Of a stretch of 64,000 nucleotides of DNA, positions 1-11,136 are shown piece after piece (the stretch's first letter is position 1; the number at the start of each line of letters is the position of its first letter). Source of the DNA: Cricetomys ansorgei (Eukaryota > Chordata > Mammalia > Rodentia > Nesomyidae); the NCBI GenBank assembly GCA_026225945.1, contig JAMJFZ010003745.1:124001-188000 (forward strand). The letters are read 5' to 3'. The notes under the pieces were generated by a model. That model saw nothing but the letters and a program-made list of their open reading frames with translations, was not told the DNA's origin and ran no database searches. Made by a program: the position numbers and the translations under genes.

Positions 1-229
1 TCCCAGCCCTCTTGGGTGTCAGCAGATCCTGGTAGCAGTAGGGAGGGAATTTTATGGGGACATTAATTAAAGTAGGGACACAGACTGTGGAAGCCAGTGG
101 TCTCTTTACCACCCACAAAGGCTCCTGTCTACAGCAACAAATAAATATTTGCAAGACTATTGATCTTTGTCAAGTTTTATACTCCTTACCCTGTGTTAGC
201 ACCTTATAACTATTAACTCTTCCTATCAA
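1..229. other. unique flank, nothing recognised
   Basis: No repeat, exon or regulatory signal that I can support. It ends exactly where the homology to the second duplication copy begins. Confidence 0.5.
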
Positions 230-949
230 TCATTCATTTGATCCTTAAAACAACGGGGAAAGGGTGACTATGTCACTACAGGGCTCTGTTGGAATCTGGC
301 TTCAGTTCTGGATCTGTGGACCATTTTAGAAATCCAGGCATGTAGGCCTCACAGAGGAAGGATCTTTAGATGACAGAAACAGACAGAAAGGAGGACAGAC
401 ACACAAATACCGAACTGGCCCTTCACCTAGTGGGAAAGGCAAAGAGGGTAGTGTGATCTGAAATACCAGATGGTTAGCCACAATCGCCCTGCCAGGGATG
501 AAATCCTGGAAAAGAGGTTACAGGTGGCAGGAAAGGCTTCCAGGAGACAGGGTTTGAGTGGCAGGCAGCCAGGCTGCAAGGTGAGGGCTTGGCCACTGCT
601 GGCTGAGAAGCTATGACCCATAGACCATGCCGTCTCCTACTCAGAAGCCTTCCTTCTCACTGAGATAAAATGTCGACTCTTCTTCCCAGGCTTCGATCCT
701 TGCCTGCAACTCTCATTTTCCCCTTGCAGAGTTTCTGGGAGCCCCGCAGCTGTTTTCCCTGCCCCTTTCTCAGCAGCTTGCTGGAGTAACTCAACAGGTT
801 TGGGGCTCCCTTGCGGTTCTGCCTCAGACCTGGCACACCTGCCTCTTCCTTTTCCAGCCCAGTTCCCCGGCGATAGCTGGCTTTAGGAGTGTAATGTCGG
901 TCTCCCATGCAAGCCATTGCTCATCTTGTTCCCTTAGGGTCCCGGCAGC

Positions 950-968
950 GGGCGGGGCTGGATAAAAG
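950..968 (+). promoter_or_regulatory. GC box plus TATA-like element, copy A
   Basis: GGGCGGGGC is followed two bases later by GATAAAAG on the plus strand. Copy B keeps the same arrangement. The two motifs are closer together than usual for an Sp1 site and a TATA box, so core-promoter function is an inference. Confidence 0.35.
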
Positions 969-1194
969 ATGAATGGAATTAATCGAGTCCAAGATGAGCG
1001 GGTGTGAGTAGAGGCCCTGATGAGGACAGGATGGCCTGTGCCTGGAAAGCAGTTCCCTGTGGCAGTGCTTGGGGTCACCTGGAGGCTCCGAGCACCGGCA
1101 CTGCAGGAGCTGGGCCAGATGTGGGTTTAAGAGGAGAGCCAACCTGAAGGGGGTTCTGTCTCCTGTAACCCACACCACCCCGCCCCCAGTGCTG

Positions 1195-1700
1195 AGCTAA
1201 GCCTGCAGAGGGGACGAGGGGGCGGGGAGCGCCCTGGGACCCGTTCCGGTGCTTCCGAAGCCTGGGGTCTTCGGGCCCGGCCTCTGCGGGGCGCCCCGGA
1301 CCCCGCCGCCCAGGTGCTCCTAGAGCGCATGCTCACCCCGCTTTGCACGGAGAGCCGAGCCGATCCTCCACAGCCGGCCGGCGCGCCACCGCCGCAGCAA
1401 GGACAGCAGCCTCCAGCTCTCGGTGCCTCCGGCCTCGGTCGCGCCCATCGGTGCGCCCGCCACTTCCCGCCGCCGCCTGGGCCCAGGGTGGCCGCCGAGG
1501 TCGCCGCGCGTCTGCCTGTGCCCGGCCGCCGGGGGGCCGCAGCCACGGGGGAGGAGCCTGCGGCGGGCGGTGCAGCCCGCGGGAGGCGGCCGGACCCGCG
1601 GGACCCCGACCACCGACAGGGGTGCGCGGCCACGAACGCGCGCCTTAGCCGCAGAGAAGTCTGTGCGCCGCGGGCAGCGGCCGGCTGTCACAGGCTAATG
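1195..1700. promoter_or_regulatory. CpG island, copy A
   Basis: About 500 bp of very GC-rich, CpG-dense sequence with repeated CCGCCG, GGGCGGGG and GCGCGCC motifs, against CpG-poor surroundings. Such islands usually mark germline-unmethylated promoters and first exons. Open frames of 90-180 codons occur on both strands, as expected where stop codons are rare, and none resembles a known protein. Transcription direction cannot be fixed. Confidence 0.8.
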
Positions 1701-1927
1701 GCGGGAGCCCTGAGAGAGCCTCAGTCCTCCCTACCCTACCGAGTGCCTCATGAAGCTCCCTGGAGTGGGTCTTCTGCCCAGAGACAGCACCGCGCCGAAA
1801 GGACAGTTTCCAAGTCCTGGGCGCTAACTGCCTCGCTGAATCAACATGTTAGCGAATAAGCATACATTTCTTTGTATGCCCGCCAAATTATAAAGTTACC
1901 TTTTTTGCACTCATGAATATCAGACAA

Positions 1928-3330
1928 GCGCTTCATCTGTTTGTGTTTAACTATGTAGCCAAGCAGACTTGAACTCACCATGCTGCTGCTCAGGTGGTGC
2001 AGGTGTGCACCCTCACGCAAGCCAACAGTACACTAAACTGCACACTAATTACTTAACAAATACTCCTGGGATAGCTCACATGTGCTAGGTTCCACACAAA
2101 ACAACAGGGATGTGATTGTGTTGACACAGAGTGACCTCAGCGCCTGTGAAGTCTGACACTGACAAGAGCCCCTTTCAGTCTCATAGGAACTGGGGAAGAC
2201 TGCATTCAAGGTTCACCAGTTCATCGCCTGTACCCGCAGCTGCCTTCCTCACACTCCCTTGGAGATACTAGGGAAACAAAAGCAAGGAGCTACAATCCCG
2301 GAGCCAGAGATAAAGTCCACCATCCTCCTTCTGTCTCTTCCGGTCTCGTGACACATTAACATGGTCCTTCCCTGACAGCCCAGCCTGAGTCTCTCACTAG
2401 GCATATCTCAACACGGTGCATTTTACGGTATCTGAAGTCTTACTTGTTTTAAGGTACAAAAATATTTTATTCATAAAATTTCAAGTTTAATTCTTATTCT
2501 GTCACCTAATTCTTCTTTTTTTTTCTTCCCAGTGCTGAATCGAATGTAGACCTTGTCCATGCTGGAGAAGGGCTTGGCTCAGACACAGGACACAATCTTA
2601 CTAATATGCAAAAAGCATCTCCACACAGCTCTAAAACTCAGACAAACCCAGTGTGACAAGTTCTATCATAAACCTACTCTTCCCATTTTTACAGAATGCG
2701 GACCGGCTGAGTCAGTGGTCAGACAGGAAACAGAAACTCAGTTTCCTCACTTCTGTGCCAGTGAACGGCTCCTCTACCTCTTGCTTCCTCTCTTTAAAGA
2801 TCAAAAAGAAGCCTCTCCTCCACTGAAATGAGCAAAAAGAAAGAGGGAAGGGACAGGGAGGAGGAGGGAGGGAGGGAGGAAAGCAGGCCCGTCTGTATCA
2901 TTTACCGGGAGTTTGAATTATCTCACACAGCATCCTGGTAAACTTCAGAGATTCAGTATCGGTTTATAAATCTCATTTTCGTAAGTGAAGACCTAGTAAT
3001 CAAGATGAGACACCTGTCAGTCTAACTGTAATTTTAAGGTCACTAAAAATGTAGAAAATGGGAAGCAGAGTTAAGAGAAGACTATGATCACAAATAGGTA
3101 AGGGCGCATGCGCACAGAGACAGGCCTCGGGCACTTCTGCAGCAATTACCTCCAAGGACCCGGATTGCCAATAGTTCTGCAGGTTTTGCAGGTTCCTGGA
3201 TATTTTTAAATCCCTTTGGGGAGCATCTGTGCTTTTTACCTACTCACTAGCAGGTACTGTGCTTGGTGTTTTCGATGTACTATTTCTAATTTTAGAACTA
3301 AGTATTACTATTTCCTTTTCAAAGCAAGGA
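1928..3330. other. mostly unique sequence
   Basis: No gene recognised. Bases 1940-2025 may be a worn B1-related fragment on the minus strand. A purine-rich GGGA/GGA tract lies at 2841-2882. The 92-codon frame at 2553-2831 has no recognisable homology. Confidence 0.5.
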
Positions 3331-3334
3331 GACT

Positions 3335-3562
3335 GGGGCCACAGCGAGATGGCTCAATGGACCAAAGCTCTAACCCTAACCCTAACCCTAATCTTGAGCC
3401 GGATCCCCTGGGGCCTACTAATTAGAGCACATGGGCGCGCACACACGTTGTTCTCTGACCTTCATACACTTGACACGGCATGCAGGTACCCACATACATG
3501 CACCCAAACACAAACTTGATACATAAAAACACTTGTGAAATTGTTTTTAAAATAAATAAATG
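3335..3562 (+). repeat. B2/B3-type SINE, diverged
   Basis: The tRNA-derived head GAGATGGCTCA is followed by a B3-like body and an A/T-rich AAATAAATAAATG tail. The head is interrupted by a short telomere-like tract. Confidence 0.6.
3370..3391. repeat. interstitial telomere-like repeat
   Basis: About three and a half copies of CCCTAA sit inside the SINE, where the consensus would read AGTGGTTAAGAGC. Too short to be a fused telomere. More likely filler DNA or slippage. Confidence 0.85.
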
Positions 3563-3624
3563 AAAGAAACTGCCAAGTGTGGTGGGATTACTTCTACTAA
3601 GTCCTTCTCCTGATGGTTCAGCAC

Positions 3625-3671
<47 letters not shown>
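3625..3671. repeat. (AAT)n microsatellite
   Basis: About 15 perfect AAT units lie inside B1-related sequence: CCTAGCATTCAGGAG follows directly. Confidence 0.97.
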
Positions 3672-3764
3672 CCTAGCATTCAGGAGAATTGCCACAAGTG
3701 GAAGGCCAGTCTGAGTTACTTAGTAAGACCCTCTCTTCCTCCCTCCTTCTCTTTTTCTTCTCTC

Positions 3765-3775
3765 TCACACGCGTG

Positions 3776-3807
<32 letters not shown>

Positions 3808-3850
3808 GGGGAGGGGAGAAAGAGGAGGGAAGGTGGGGGAAGAGAAATGA
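3765..3850. repeat. (CA)n followed by GA-rich tract
   Basis: About 19 CA units (3765-3804), then GGGGAGG/GAGGAGGG low-complexity sequence. Preceded by a CT-rich run. Confidence 0.95.
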
Positions 3851-4189
3851 GGCTCCAGGAAAGTAAGGGACCCCTCCACTTGTGGTTTTCTCCCTTTCTG
3901 TTTCCCTCCCTTCTTTTCTTCTCCTCTTTCCCATCCCACATCTGAAAGCGGGTTACTAAGAGCCCAAGACTTGTTCAGCTTTTACACAGCAGTTAAAAAT
4001 GTAGAAGGCCTTGAGAGTAAGTAAGTCATGGCCTGACCTGGAGTCAGGACATCTGGCCTGGAGAGGTTACCACTACAAGAAAGAAGAGGAGCCTGAACCA
4101 GGCTGACAGTGGAGTAATAACACGGGAAACCCAAATCTAGCTTGATGGACACCAGCTCCAAGTTGAGGGTGTGTGCGTGTGCATGTATG
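3851..4189. other. no recognised feature
   Basis: Pyrimidine-rich at 3880-3935, otherwise plain sequence without a supportable gene or repeat. Confidence 0.4.
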
Positions 4190-4515
4190 AGCAGTAGATA
4201 TGTGCTGTCTTTTGGCTATTAAACCTCACCCAAAGACTAACATGCTAAAAGCCTGGAGAGGCTGTGGAACCATAGGGAAGAAGACTCAGTGGAAGTAAGT
4301 TTGGCAATGGAGACATCCCTCCCCCTCCATGGATGCCAGAGGTTAGTAGACTTTACCCACAGCGTGTGCCATCATGATATATTGTGTGCTAACAAAGCCC
4401 AGAGTAATAAGGCCAGTGACAAGAACTGAAATCTACAGCTGTGGCCGAAATAGCCTTTCCTCCCATAAGGCGGTTTTCCTCAGGTGTCCTGTCACAGTGA
4501 CAGGAAGTTAACAGT
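4190..4515 (+). mobile_element. MaLR-type LTR, old
   Basis: The 3' part follows the MaLR pattern: a CTTTCCTCCC block, a CAGGTGTCCTGTCACAGTGACAGG block and GAAGTTAACAG near the end. The 5' edge is uncertain. Confidence 0.45.
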
Positions 4516-4582
4516 CTGTGACATATGGGCATGCACATACATGTGTGCATAGACACATAACTGCATATTTTAGAATCTTGAT

Positions 4583-4606
4583 GTTAATATCAATATTGAT
4601 ATTAAC
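4583..4606. other. 24-bp perfect palindrome
   Basis: GTTAATATCAAT is followed immediately by its reverse complement ATTGATATTAAC, with no spacer, in AT-rich DNA. Confidence 0.95.
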
Positions 4607-4805
4607 AATGCTGATTGCTAACATTTCAGTAATTATTAATATTTTGGTTAATTTTTAAATATTTGTATTTTAATTTTAAAGTCTGGGTTCCCCAGCCAAA
4701 GATCCTATCCCTGTATCCTCAGTAGGCCACATCTCACTAGGGAGGAGGTGAGAGAGCTGTCATTGTCTCTCTTCCCTTACCCTACTTTCAGGAGGGTTGT
4801 TGTTC

Positions 4806-4946
4806 ATTTTTAAGACAGGGTCTCTCTATGTAGCCCTGGCTGTCCTGGAACTTGCTCTCTAGAACAGGCTGGCCTCAAACTCACAGATCCACCTGCCTCT
4901 GTCTCTTGAGTGCTGGGATCAAAGGCGTGCACCACCACGCCTGGCT
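4806..4946 (-). repeat. B1 SINE
   Basis: Reverse B1: AGACAGGGTCTCTCTATGTA at the tail side and GGATCAAAGGCGTGCACCAC at the head side. Nearly full length. Confidence 0.93.
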
Positions 4947-5599
4947 TTTTATCCTACTTTTGCAGCATTAAGGAGAGTCCCTTTCTCTAGCCCTCTCCTA
5001 GCCAGTTCCCAGATTATCCCATTTATCCTGCAGCAGCAGGAGTCACAGCTGGGTTCAATTTCTGCAAACCACCACCACCCCCTCAACTTGGAAAATTGAT
5101 CCTAAATTTAAACAATGAAGCACAAAACTAAAAATGGCCCAGAGGAACAGGAATACCTTGAATCAGGCTCTTGTTAAATTTCACAGGCACAAAGTCTCTC
5201 CCTCTCTCTCTAGCATACGTGATCAAATGATTCTTAGGTGATAATTTAAAAAGCCTCCAAGGTAGCAGTTTGAAACAAAAGTGTTTTTAAGTGGCCGAGA
5301 CAGAGGATGAGGACAAGACAGAAAAACAGAAAGAGGGAGGTGCTGACTCATGCAGGTGTGCAGGGATTTGCGAGCACCCTCCAGAGCCTACATCGTGCTG
5401 GCTATCCAGTCCTCTACTCTCTGATCAGCAAGTGGAAGAGTATAACGTGTAAGAATCAGGAGGCCTGAAGTGGTTCTGAGCCATCCGCAGCTCCCAGGGA
5501 ACGTCCCCTCCCCAGTGACCTTATTCACAAAATAAGGCTGACTTTGATCAATGACCCCGCACTTTGTCCTTGGCACTTTTCTAAAGTACCTGACATCAT
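4947..5599. other. unique stretch
   Basis: No gene recognised. The 85-codon minus frame over 5388-5645 overlaps the B1 at its start and has no known homologue. Confidence 0.4.
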
Positions 5600-5752
5600 C
5601 AGGGAACGGTGGCTTGTCCTCGTCATCACAGCACTCGGGAGGCATGAGGGTGGCTGCAAGCTCACCTGGTGAATGTATCTGAGCTCTAGGCCAGTCAAAG
5701 CTGCGTAGTGAAAACCTTCCTCAAAATTTAAATTTAAATAAAAAAAAAAAGA
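5600..5752 (+). repeat. B1 SINE, diverged
   Basis: CACAGCACTCGGGAGGCATG, then TGAGCTCTAGGCCAGTCAAA and a poly(A) tail, in B1 order. Confidence 0.65.
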
Positions 5753-6460
5753 CATTTACTATCAAAGCGTTCATTTTTACAATTTCTATTCAGGTGTATA
5801 CCGTATGTACTGAAAAGTGAACAGATTACATGTTCAGCTCAGTGATCTTCCACAAACTGACTGCACTTAACAGACTCGTAGTCAGGTAACTGACAGAACA
5901 CTGCAGCCTCCAAGGCCGCCTTGTGTGGCACGCCTTCCATACCAGAAGTGGAGAGGGAAGCACATCAAAAGAGACTGAAAGAAAGTACCAGTTTGTTTCT
6001 TGGTCTAATTTTAATAGAAATCATCAGAAACCTTCCCACGGTATCCACAACCACTGACAACACTTTCCAGTCACTTTCTGCTGTTAGGGACATGAGTAGG
6101 GCAGTTTACACTCCTGGAGATTCAAGAACCACCTAATGTGCATCTATGACGAAAGGAGAGCCAGGTGCACATGTGCTCAAAGAATGAGCCGAATGAATGA
6201 CCAGACATGGCAGGAAGCTCCTGCGTCCGATTAACACAACACATAGCCTTGCAACTGGAGAAGAAACCAAAAGGATGCATGCTGGGTAGTGGACAAAGTT
6301 TAGATCCAGACTATAAAACAACTTATAACTTGACCACTTAAACCCTTTGAACCCTAGTGCCATATACGATGTCTATGTACCAATAAAAGCTCAATTTTTT
6401 AAATCATTTAAGTGCTGATTAAAACATCTGCCAGCCCAGGTTTTTGTTAATGGTTTGGCT
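5753..6460. other. unique stretch
   Basis: No exon, repeat or RNA gene that I can support. Confidence 0.4.
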
Positions 6461-6467
6461 TTGGTTT

Positions 6468-6562
6468 GGGGGGTGTTGGTTTTGATGCAGGGTCTCACTG
6501 TTCCCCAGGCCAGCCTTGAACTCCAGGGCTCAAATGACCCTCCCAGCTCAGCGTGTACAGTG
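6468..6562 (-). repeat. B1-related fragment
   Basis: CAGGGTCTCACTGTTCCCCA and GGCCAGCCTTGAACTCCAGG follow a reversed, old B1/PB1. Confidence 0.6.
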
Positions 6563-6619
6563 CATGCCTCCTTCTTGGCTTCTCCACAATTACATACACT
6601 CAGTGGAGGCAAAGGTGAT

Positions 6620-7010
6620 CTCGGAGTGGTGGATCACAACTGTTATCCTAACACTCAGGAGGCAGAGGCAGGAAAATTGACACAACTTCAAGGCCCGCCT
6701 GGTCTACATGGCAAATTTCAGGCCAGTTTTTATGGCAACACCAGAAAAGAAGAATGCCAAGGCAAGCAAGGCTAGGTAAGTCATGCCTGCAACCCTGGCT
6801 GGGAGGCTGAGGAATGGTGACTACACTGAGTTCAAGGCCAGCCTGGGCTGCAAAGTGCATTCTGGCCAAGCAGTGGTGGCACACACCTTTAATCCCAGCA
6901 CTTGGGAGGAAGGGGCAGGCAGATCTCTGTGAGTTCAAGGCCAGCCTGGTCTACAGAGTGAGTTCCAGGGCAGCCAGAGTTACAACAGAGAAACCCTGTC
7001 ACAAAAAACA
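6620..7010 (+). repeat. three consecutive B1 SINEs
   Basis: A worn B1 (6620-6768), a short one (6776-6862) and a near-full-length younger B1 (6866-7010) ending in an A-rich tail lie head to tail. The last has GGTGGCACACACCTTTAATC and AGTTACAACAGAGAAACCC. The extra bases in GTTACAACAGAG recur in other B1s of this window and suggest a lineage-specific subfamily. Confidence 0.85.
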
Positions 7011-7021
7011 AAAGCAGAAAC

Positions 7022-7212
7022 AAAAAGTGCATTCTGCTCTTTCAGAGGACCAAAGCACAACTCCCAATACACACATCAGCCCACAATCCTATAGCTTCAG
7101 CACCACGAGTTCCAACGTCCCTTTTCACCTCCAGGGGCACCTGGACACATGGCATTTACTCACACAGATATACACACATGTACATACATGAAAACAAAAG
7201 TAAATCTTTGTT
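7022..7212 (+). repeat. B2/B3 SINE, 5' truncated
   Basis: Starts inside the element at CTGCTCTTTCAGAGGACC and keeps a B3-like 3' half. Confidence 0.6.
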
Positions 7213-7559
7213 TTTTAAAGAAAAAAACTGAAATAAGTGACATAGCTAAAACATAGAAAGAACCAAACAACTTTAGTGTACACACATTTCAAAGTGTGTG
7301 TGTGTACGTGTGTGTAATGTATGCACAGTATAGACATATATAAGTCTAACTATATTCAGGGCCTCAAATCAGATCTCAAAATTTTTCTAAGAACTAATTA
7401 ATATATCCACAGTCTGTTCTCTTACTACACTAGAAGTAAATAGCAAAGAAATAGCTAGATACAGCTACTTCAATCACCTAGTAATCAAGTCCATACACAC
7501 TGCCCATCACTTTTAACAAGCCAGAGGGCAGACTCCTGCAGGGAAGGCCACAGCAGACA
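7213..7559. other. AT-rich unique stretch
   Basis: A short (TG)n run lies at 7285-7315. Nothing else recognised. Confidence 0.4.
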
Positions 7560-7815
7560 CCCTGCACGCAGGCGGCAGGCAGGGGTTGGGGAGAGTGGTC
7601 ACCTGGCACCGGTCTGCACCTGCGCACCCGCCCTGCCAAGGGCAAAGCGCGTGGCCCCCGGCCGCTTTAGGGGTGCAGGCACGCTGAGCCGCTGCTGAAC
7701 CCCTACGCGAGCGCCGGGCTGTGGCGATGGCTGCCTGTCTCCTAGCACGCGGCCCCTCCTCGGGCTCCAGGACCTGGTGGACCCAGGATGCCAAAGGAAG
7801 CCCGACCCTGGACCA
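7560..7815. promoter_or_regulatory. small CpG-rich island
   Basis: About 250 bp rich in GC and CpG (CGCGTGGCCCCCGGCCGC, TACGCGAGCGCCGG) between AT-rich flanks. It is not homologous to the duplicated islands. The overlapping minus-strand frame of 107 codons resembles no known protein. It could be a minor promoter or enhancer island. Confidence 0.5.
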
Positions 7816-7829
7816 CGTGTGCTCTGAAG

Positions 7830-9060
7830 CGAGCACCTGGGCTGTTGCTCCTGCCCTGGCTGCGGCAGAAATTTGCTAGGGCCTTGGCCTTGAACCCCGG
7901 AATCCTCCAGACTTCTTGTTGGGGGGCTTTCACTTCAATCTGTTTTTGTGCTTGCCTTCCCTTCCAACAGAATTCATGCTGGTGGACTTTATTTTAATTT
8001 ACTTTTTATTTCTTTTCCTTTTTTTTTTAAGAGACAGTGGTGGAGGCAGAGAGTTTGCCTAGGAACATCCCCTGTGCAAGGTAAACAGTTCTGAAGGTCA
8101 GCTGCGACTCCCTGCTGGGCCCTCCCAAAAAGATGAACTTTCTTCTGGAGATTCTCCATCAGTGCTTCTCAAGAAAATCTGAACTGTTTAAGTCCCAACT
8201 TCTCTAGCTATTCCAATAATTGGCTGAAGCCCTACATTTTAATGATTAACAATTATAAACAACCCTAAAATAAAAGTATCAAAATTCTGGAAGCGATTTT
8301 TTAAAAAAGTGAAGTATGTACTTAGCCCCAGACTAAATAAAGAATACAAAAAATACGTATGTTTAGTATTGCAAAACATGGAAAACCGAATAACATGGTA
8401 TTTAGAAAACAGTCATTTAAAGAGGACATATATTACATAATTAAAAATTACGAATATACCCCAGTAATCAAATCAGCCATCAAACTAATCAGCACAAACT
8501 AAACACATCCATGTTGTAACATCTTTCCAAGTATCTTTTAGCTTCCCCTCTGCTGTCAGCCCCTTACCTTTATTTTCAGAATCTTTCATTCTCTGCTTCC
8601 TTTGCTCCACAAGAAAGGTCTGGCTGATTCTGCAACCCTGACTTTGGATTTGTCATTCACATTCAGTGGTCCCAGGGAAGAAGTCCCTCAAGGCAGGAGC
8701 TCCCAGAATATGATAATGACATGCAGGTCAGTGTGCAGGGTTATAATTTGGGTTATAATTTTGCTTATGCTGGAGGGGAAGGGATGAGGATGAAGGCAGA
8801 CTTAAACACGACTTCTAAAACATGGCATGGAACTGGATCTGGAGCCTAGGTTTGTCCTTCTTCCTTCCCTGGAGAAAGGGTCCAACTGATTAAGTGTCTT
8901 TTCGCCTGAGGCTTGTTTCATGTTGAATGCAGAGGGTCTGTGCAGCGGTCCCTGTGGAAGGAACCAGCCTTTCCCACAAATGGGTTCACAGAAACTCTAC
9001 ATAGTAAGGAGTACGAGCGTAGGAAAAATGAAGAATGACAAACGAACAGGGAAGTTCGTT
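7830..9060. other. unique stretch
   Basis: No recognised repeat or exon. A poly(T) run lies near 8020-8030. Confidence 0.4.
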
Positions 9061-9960
9061 CTTTTATGGGACCTGAGGAAATGACATGCATGATCGCGCT
9101 TTAACATGACACGTGGAACATGCTTTAGAAGTAAAACGCAGGAGCGCTTTTAGTAAGGGAATTAACAAGGTACATGTTAAGAAAAGAGAGAGGCAAGTGG
9201 GAGAGACTGACAATGCAATGCGCCTTGTCAGTGGAAAAACCACACCAAAAAGAGGAGGGAGAGACTGACAATATACATTACCAGGAAAGGGCCACCCCAG
9301 AAAGATAGAAAATTGCTCTGGGAAGAGGTGTAAAAAGCCAAATTGTTTTTTGATATGCAGATGTTGCTCAGGCCTTCACAGGTTTCATATGTAGATGCAG
9401 TCACGCCCAGGGTGGGGGTTGGGAGTCCTTCCTCCTGTGACTTATCTTGTTTGCTAAGAAAGAACATTTGACTTAACACTGTTAGCTGAATAAGATCTCC
9501 ATCTGCCCCAGAGCAGAGTGCCATGTAGGCAAAGAGGGTTTTTATTTTATAGTTTTTAGCTGTTTGGTGCATATTTATTTTTTCTCTATCTAGGCCCCCT
9601 TTGCTTCTATCTGTGACTATCAATATGAATGGGTAGCTTTACGCATGCCAGGACTTAGAAGCCTGCAAGATATTTTACAAAGACAATTACTTTTGAGTAA
9701 AAAATGGCCGCTTCCCCTTCTCAGCTAACACCGGCCAGCTAAGGTATTACTAGGCCATGCAGACATAATGAAAGACTTTTGTCGCCATTACAGCAAAGGG
9801 GAGGACAGGGCAGAATGGCTGGTAAGACGAAGTTCCCCACTGGGGAGTCTGGAAACTTGTTGACAGACTTCAACTTCATTGCCAGGGTATTGGGGCTCCA
9901 GCAGGTCCCAATTTCTTTTTAAATGACTTTAGAGGGGATTAAGAGCCCTGGGTTTCCTCT
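9061..9960 (-). mobile_element. possible old LTR or ERV fragment, unassigned
   Basis: On the minus strand there is a TATAAAATAAAAA block near 9541-9556, followed downstream by CTCTGCTCTGGGGCAG, as in an LTR core promoter. GTCAGTCTCTCCC occurs twice, near 9205 and 9260. A 131-codon minus frame (9228-9623) spans it but has no recognised domain. I could not place it in a family, and it may be unique DNA. Confidence 0.25.
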
Positions 9961-10696
9961 TACATACTCATTCACTGCTTCCTTCTGCAGTGCTTAATTC
10001 TGCAGATACAGCAGTGTACCGGACCAGCCCCCAGCTCTGCTTGCAGTTGGCATAATACAGAGGTGGTGGGTGCCATACAGTGACCCATGCCTGCTGCATA
10101 GACATGGGTTCCTAAAGTCACCTCACCAGGGTATAAGCAGATGGGCAGGGAAGCTTTGCCCATAAGCCAGTCAGTGACTCAGCCAGGACTTGGTATGAGG
10201 AAGCCAGTCCAGGAGATCCCTCTACTGAACTTCCCAGTAAACTTTTTAGCTGTCCAGATCACGCCAAATTTTGTGTCATTCCATAACTCAAGTACGCCCT
10301 TTCTTTCCTGTGTCACTCATTCAACAAACAGCAATTTTTGGCAGGCACTGTTCTACCTTTTAGGGTTTCAGAGTATAAAAGCAGACAAGGCCCTGCCCTG
10401 GTAGGATTTTTACCTTCTGCATGCAGACAAGCAGTAAACAAACAGAAGTGGTGGCAGATGCTGTGAGGAACAATGGGATGGTGGCGATGGGGTAAGGAGC
10501 CATTTAGACAGTGTGGCCAAGTGAGAAGACAGTCAGCTTATGGAGAATGGGGAGCACTATCATAGCCTTCCAGACATCTTTACTTAAAACTGGGACAACG
10601 CTTGCTCAGCATGCCCAGGGCCTTGGATTTGACCTATAGTGTTGCTTTACAGCCCTCCATGCCCCCTAAAAAAGAAAAGGACTTTAAAACTGCTTC

Positions 10697-10866
10697 TGCC
10701 AGGGCTAGCGAGATGGCTCACTATGAAAAGGTGCTTGTCACAAAGTCTGATTGATCACCTGCGCTCAGAGTAGAAGGAGAGAACCACTCCCCAAAATCGT
10801 CCTCTGCCCTCCACACATGTGCCACAACGTACATATGCATAAAATCAGTAAATGTCATCATTTTTA
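10697..10866 (+). repeat. B3 SINE
   Basis: GCGAGATGGCTCACTATGAA head, AGGAGAGAACCACTCCCC body and CCTCTGCCCTCCACACATGT tail, in B3 order. Confidence 0.8.
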
Positions 10867-10898
10867 AGTAAATAAACCTTAAGAAACAAAACCAATAG

Positions 10899-11136
10899 GG
10901 GCTGGAGAGATGGTTCCATTGTTAAGGGCAGTGGCTGCTCTTCCTGAAGACCCAGGCTGACTTCCCAGCAACCATGCCACAGCTCCCAACTGTCTGTAAT
11001 TCCAGTCCCAGGGGATCCAGTGCCCTCTTCTGACCTCTTTGGGCACCAGGCATGCACATGGTATATTATACATGAAAGTAAAACACCCATACACATCAAA
11101 ATAAATAATTTTTAAATTAAAAAAATTTTTTTTCAG
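10899..11136 (+). repeat. B2/B3A SINE
   Basis: GGGGCTGGAGAGATGG at the head, AACTGTCTGTAATTCCAGT in the body and an AAATAAATAATTT tail. Confidence 0.9.

Larger units (their letters stand above)
230..1927. repeat. segmental duplication, copy A (CpG-island promoter unit)
   Basis: This segment is repeated in the same orientation at 11767-13513. Homology starts at the shared TCATTCATTTGATCC and ends at the shared AATATCAGACAA. By eye, identity is about 97% in the single-copy part and nearer 93% in the CpG island, where many differences fall at CpG sites. Copy A has about 21 bp not in copy B near 550 and lacks about 85 bp that copy B has at about 12613-12697. I see no SINE inside the unit, which is unusual for this window. 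It holds a GC box, a TATA-like box and a CpG island. The gene it would serve was not recognised. Confidence 0.93.

Noticed and set aside
1000..1010. Possible first-exon splice donor (GTGAGT) just downstream of the TATA-like box, present in both copies
   Set aside because: It would make a first exon of only a few bases after the expected start site. No partner acceptor could be shown.
1127..1859. Long open frames on both strands over CpG island A (and 12592-13413 over island B)
   Set aside because: GC-rich DNA has few stops. The frames overlap in all phases and resemble no known protein. Copy-to-copy changes include frame-breaking indels.
5388..5645. 85-codon minus frame
   Set aside because: It overlaps a B1 at its start and has no recognisable motif or homologue.
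9228..9623. 131-codon minus frame as a gene
   Set aside because: The hydrophobic C-terminal end comes from T-rich DNA, and the block looks more like old LTR sequence. No known protein matched.
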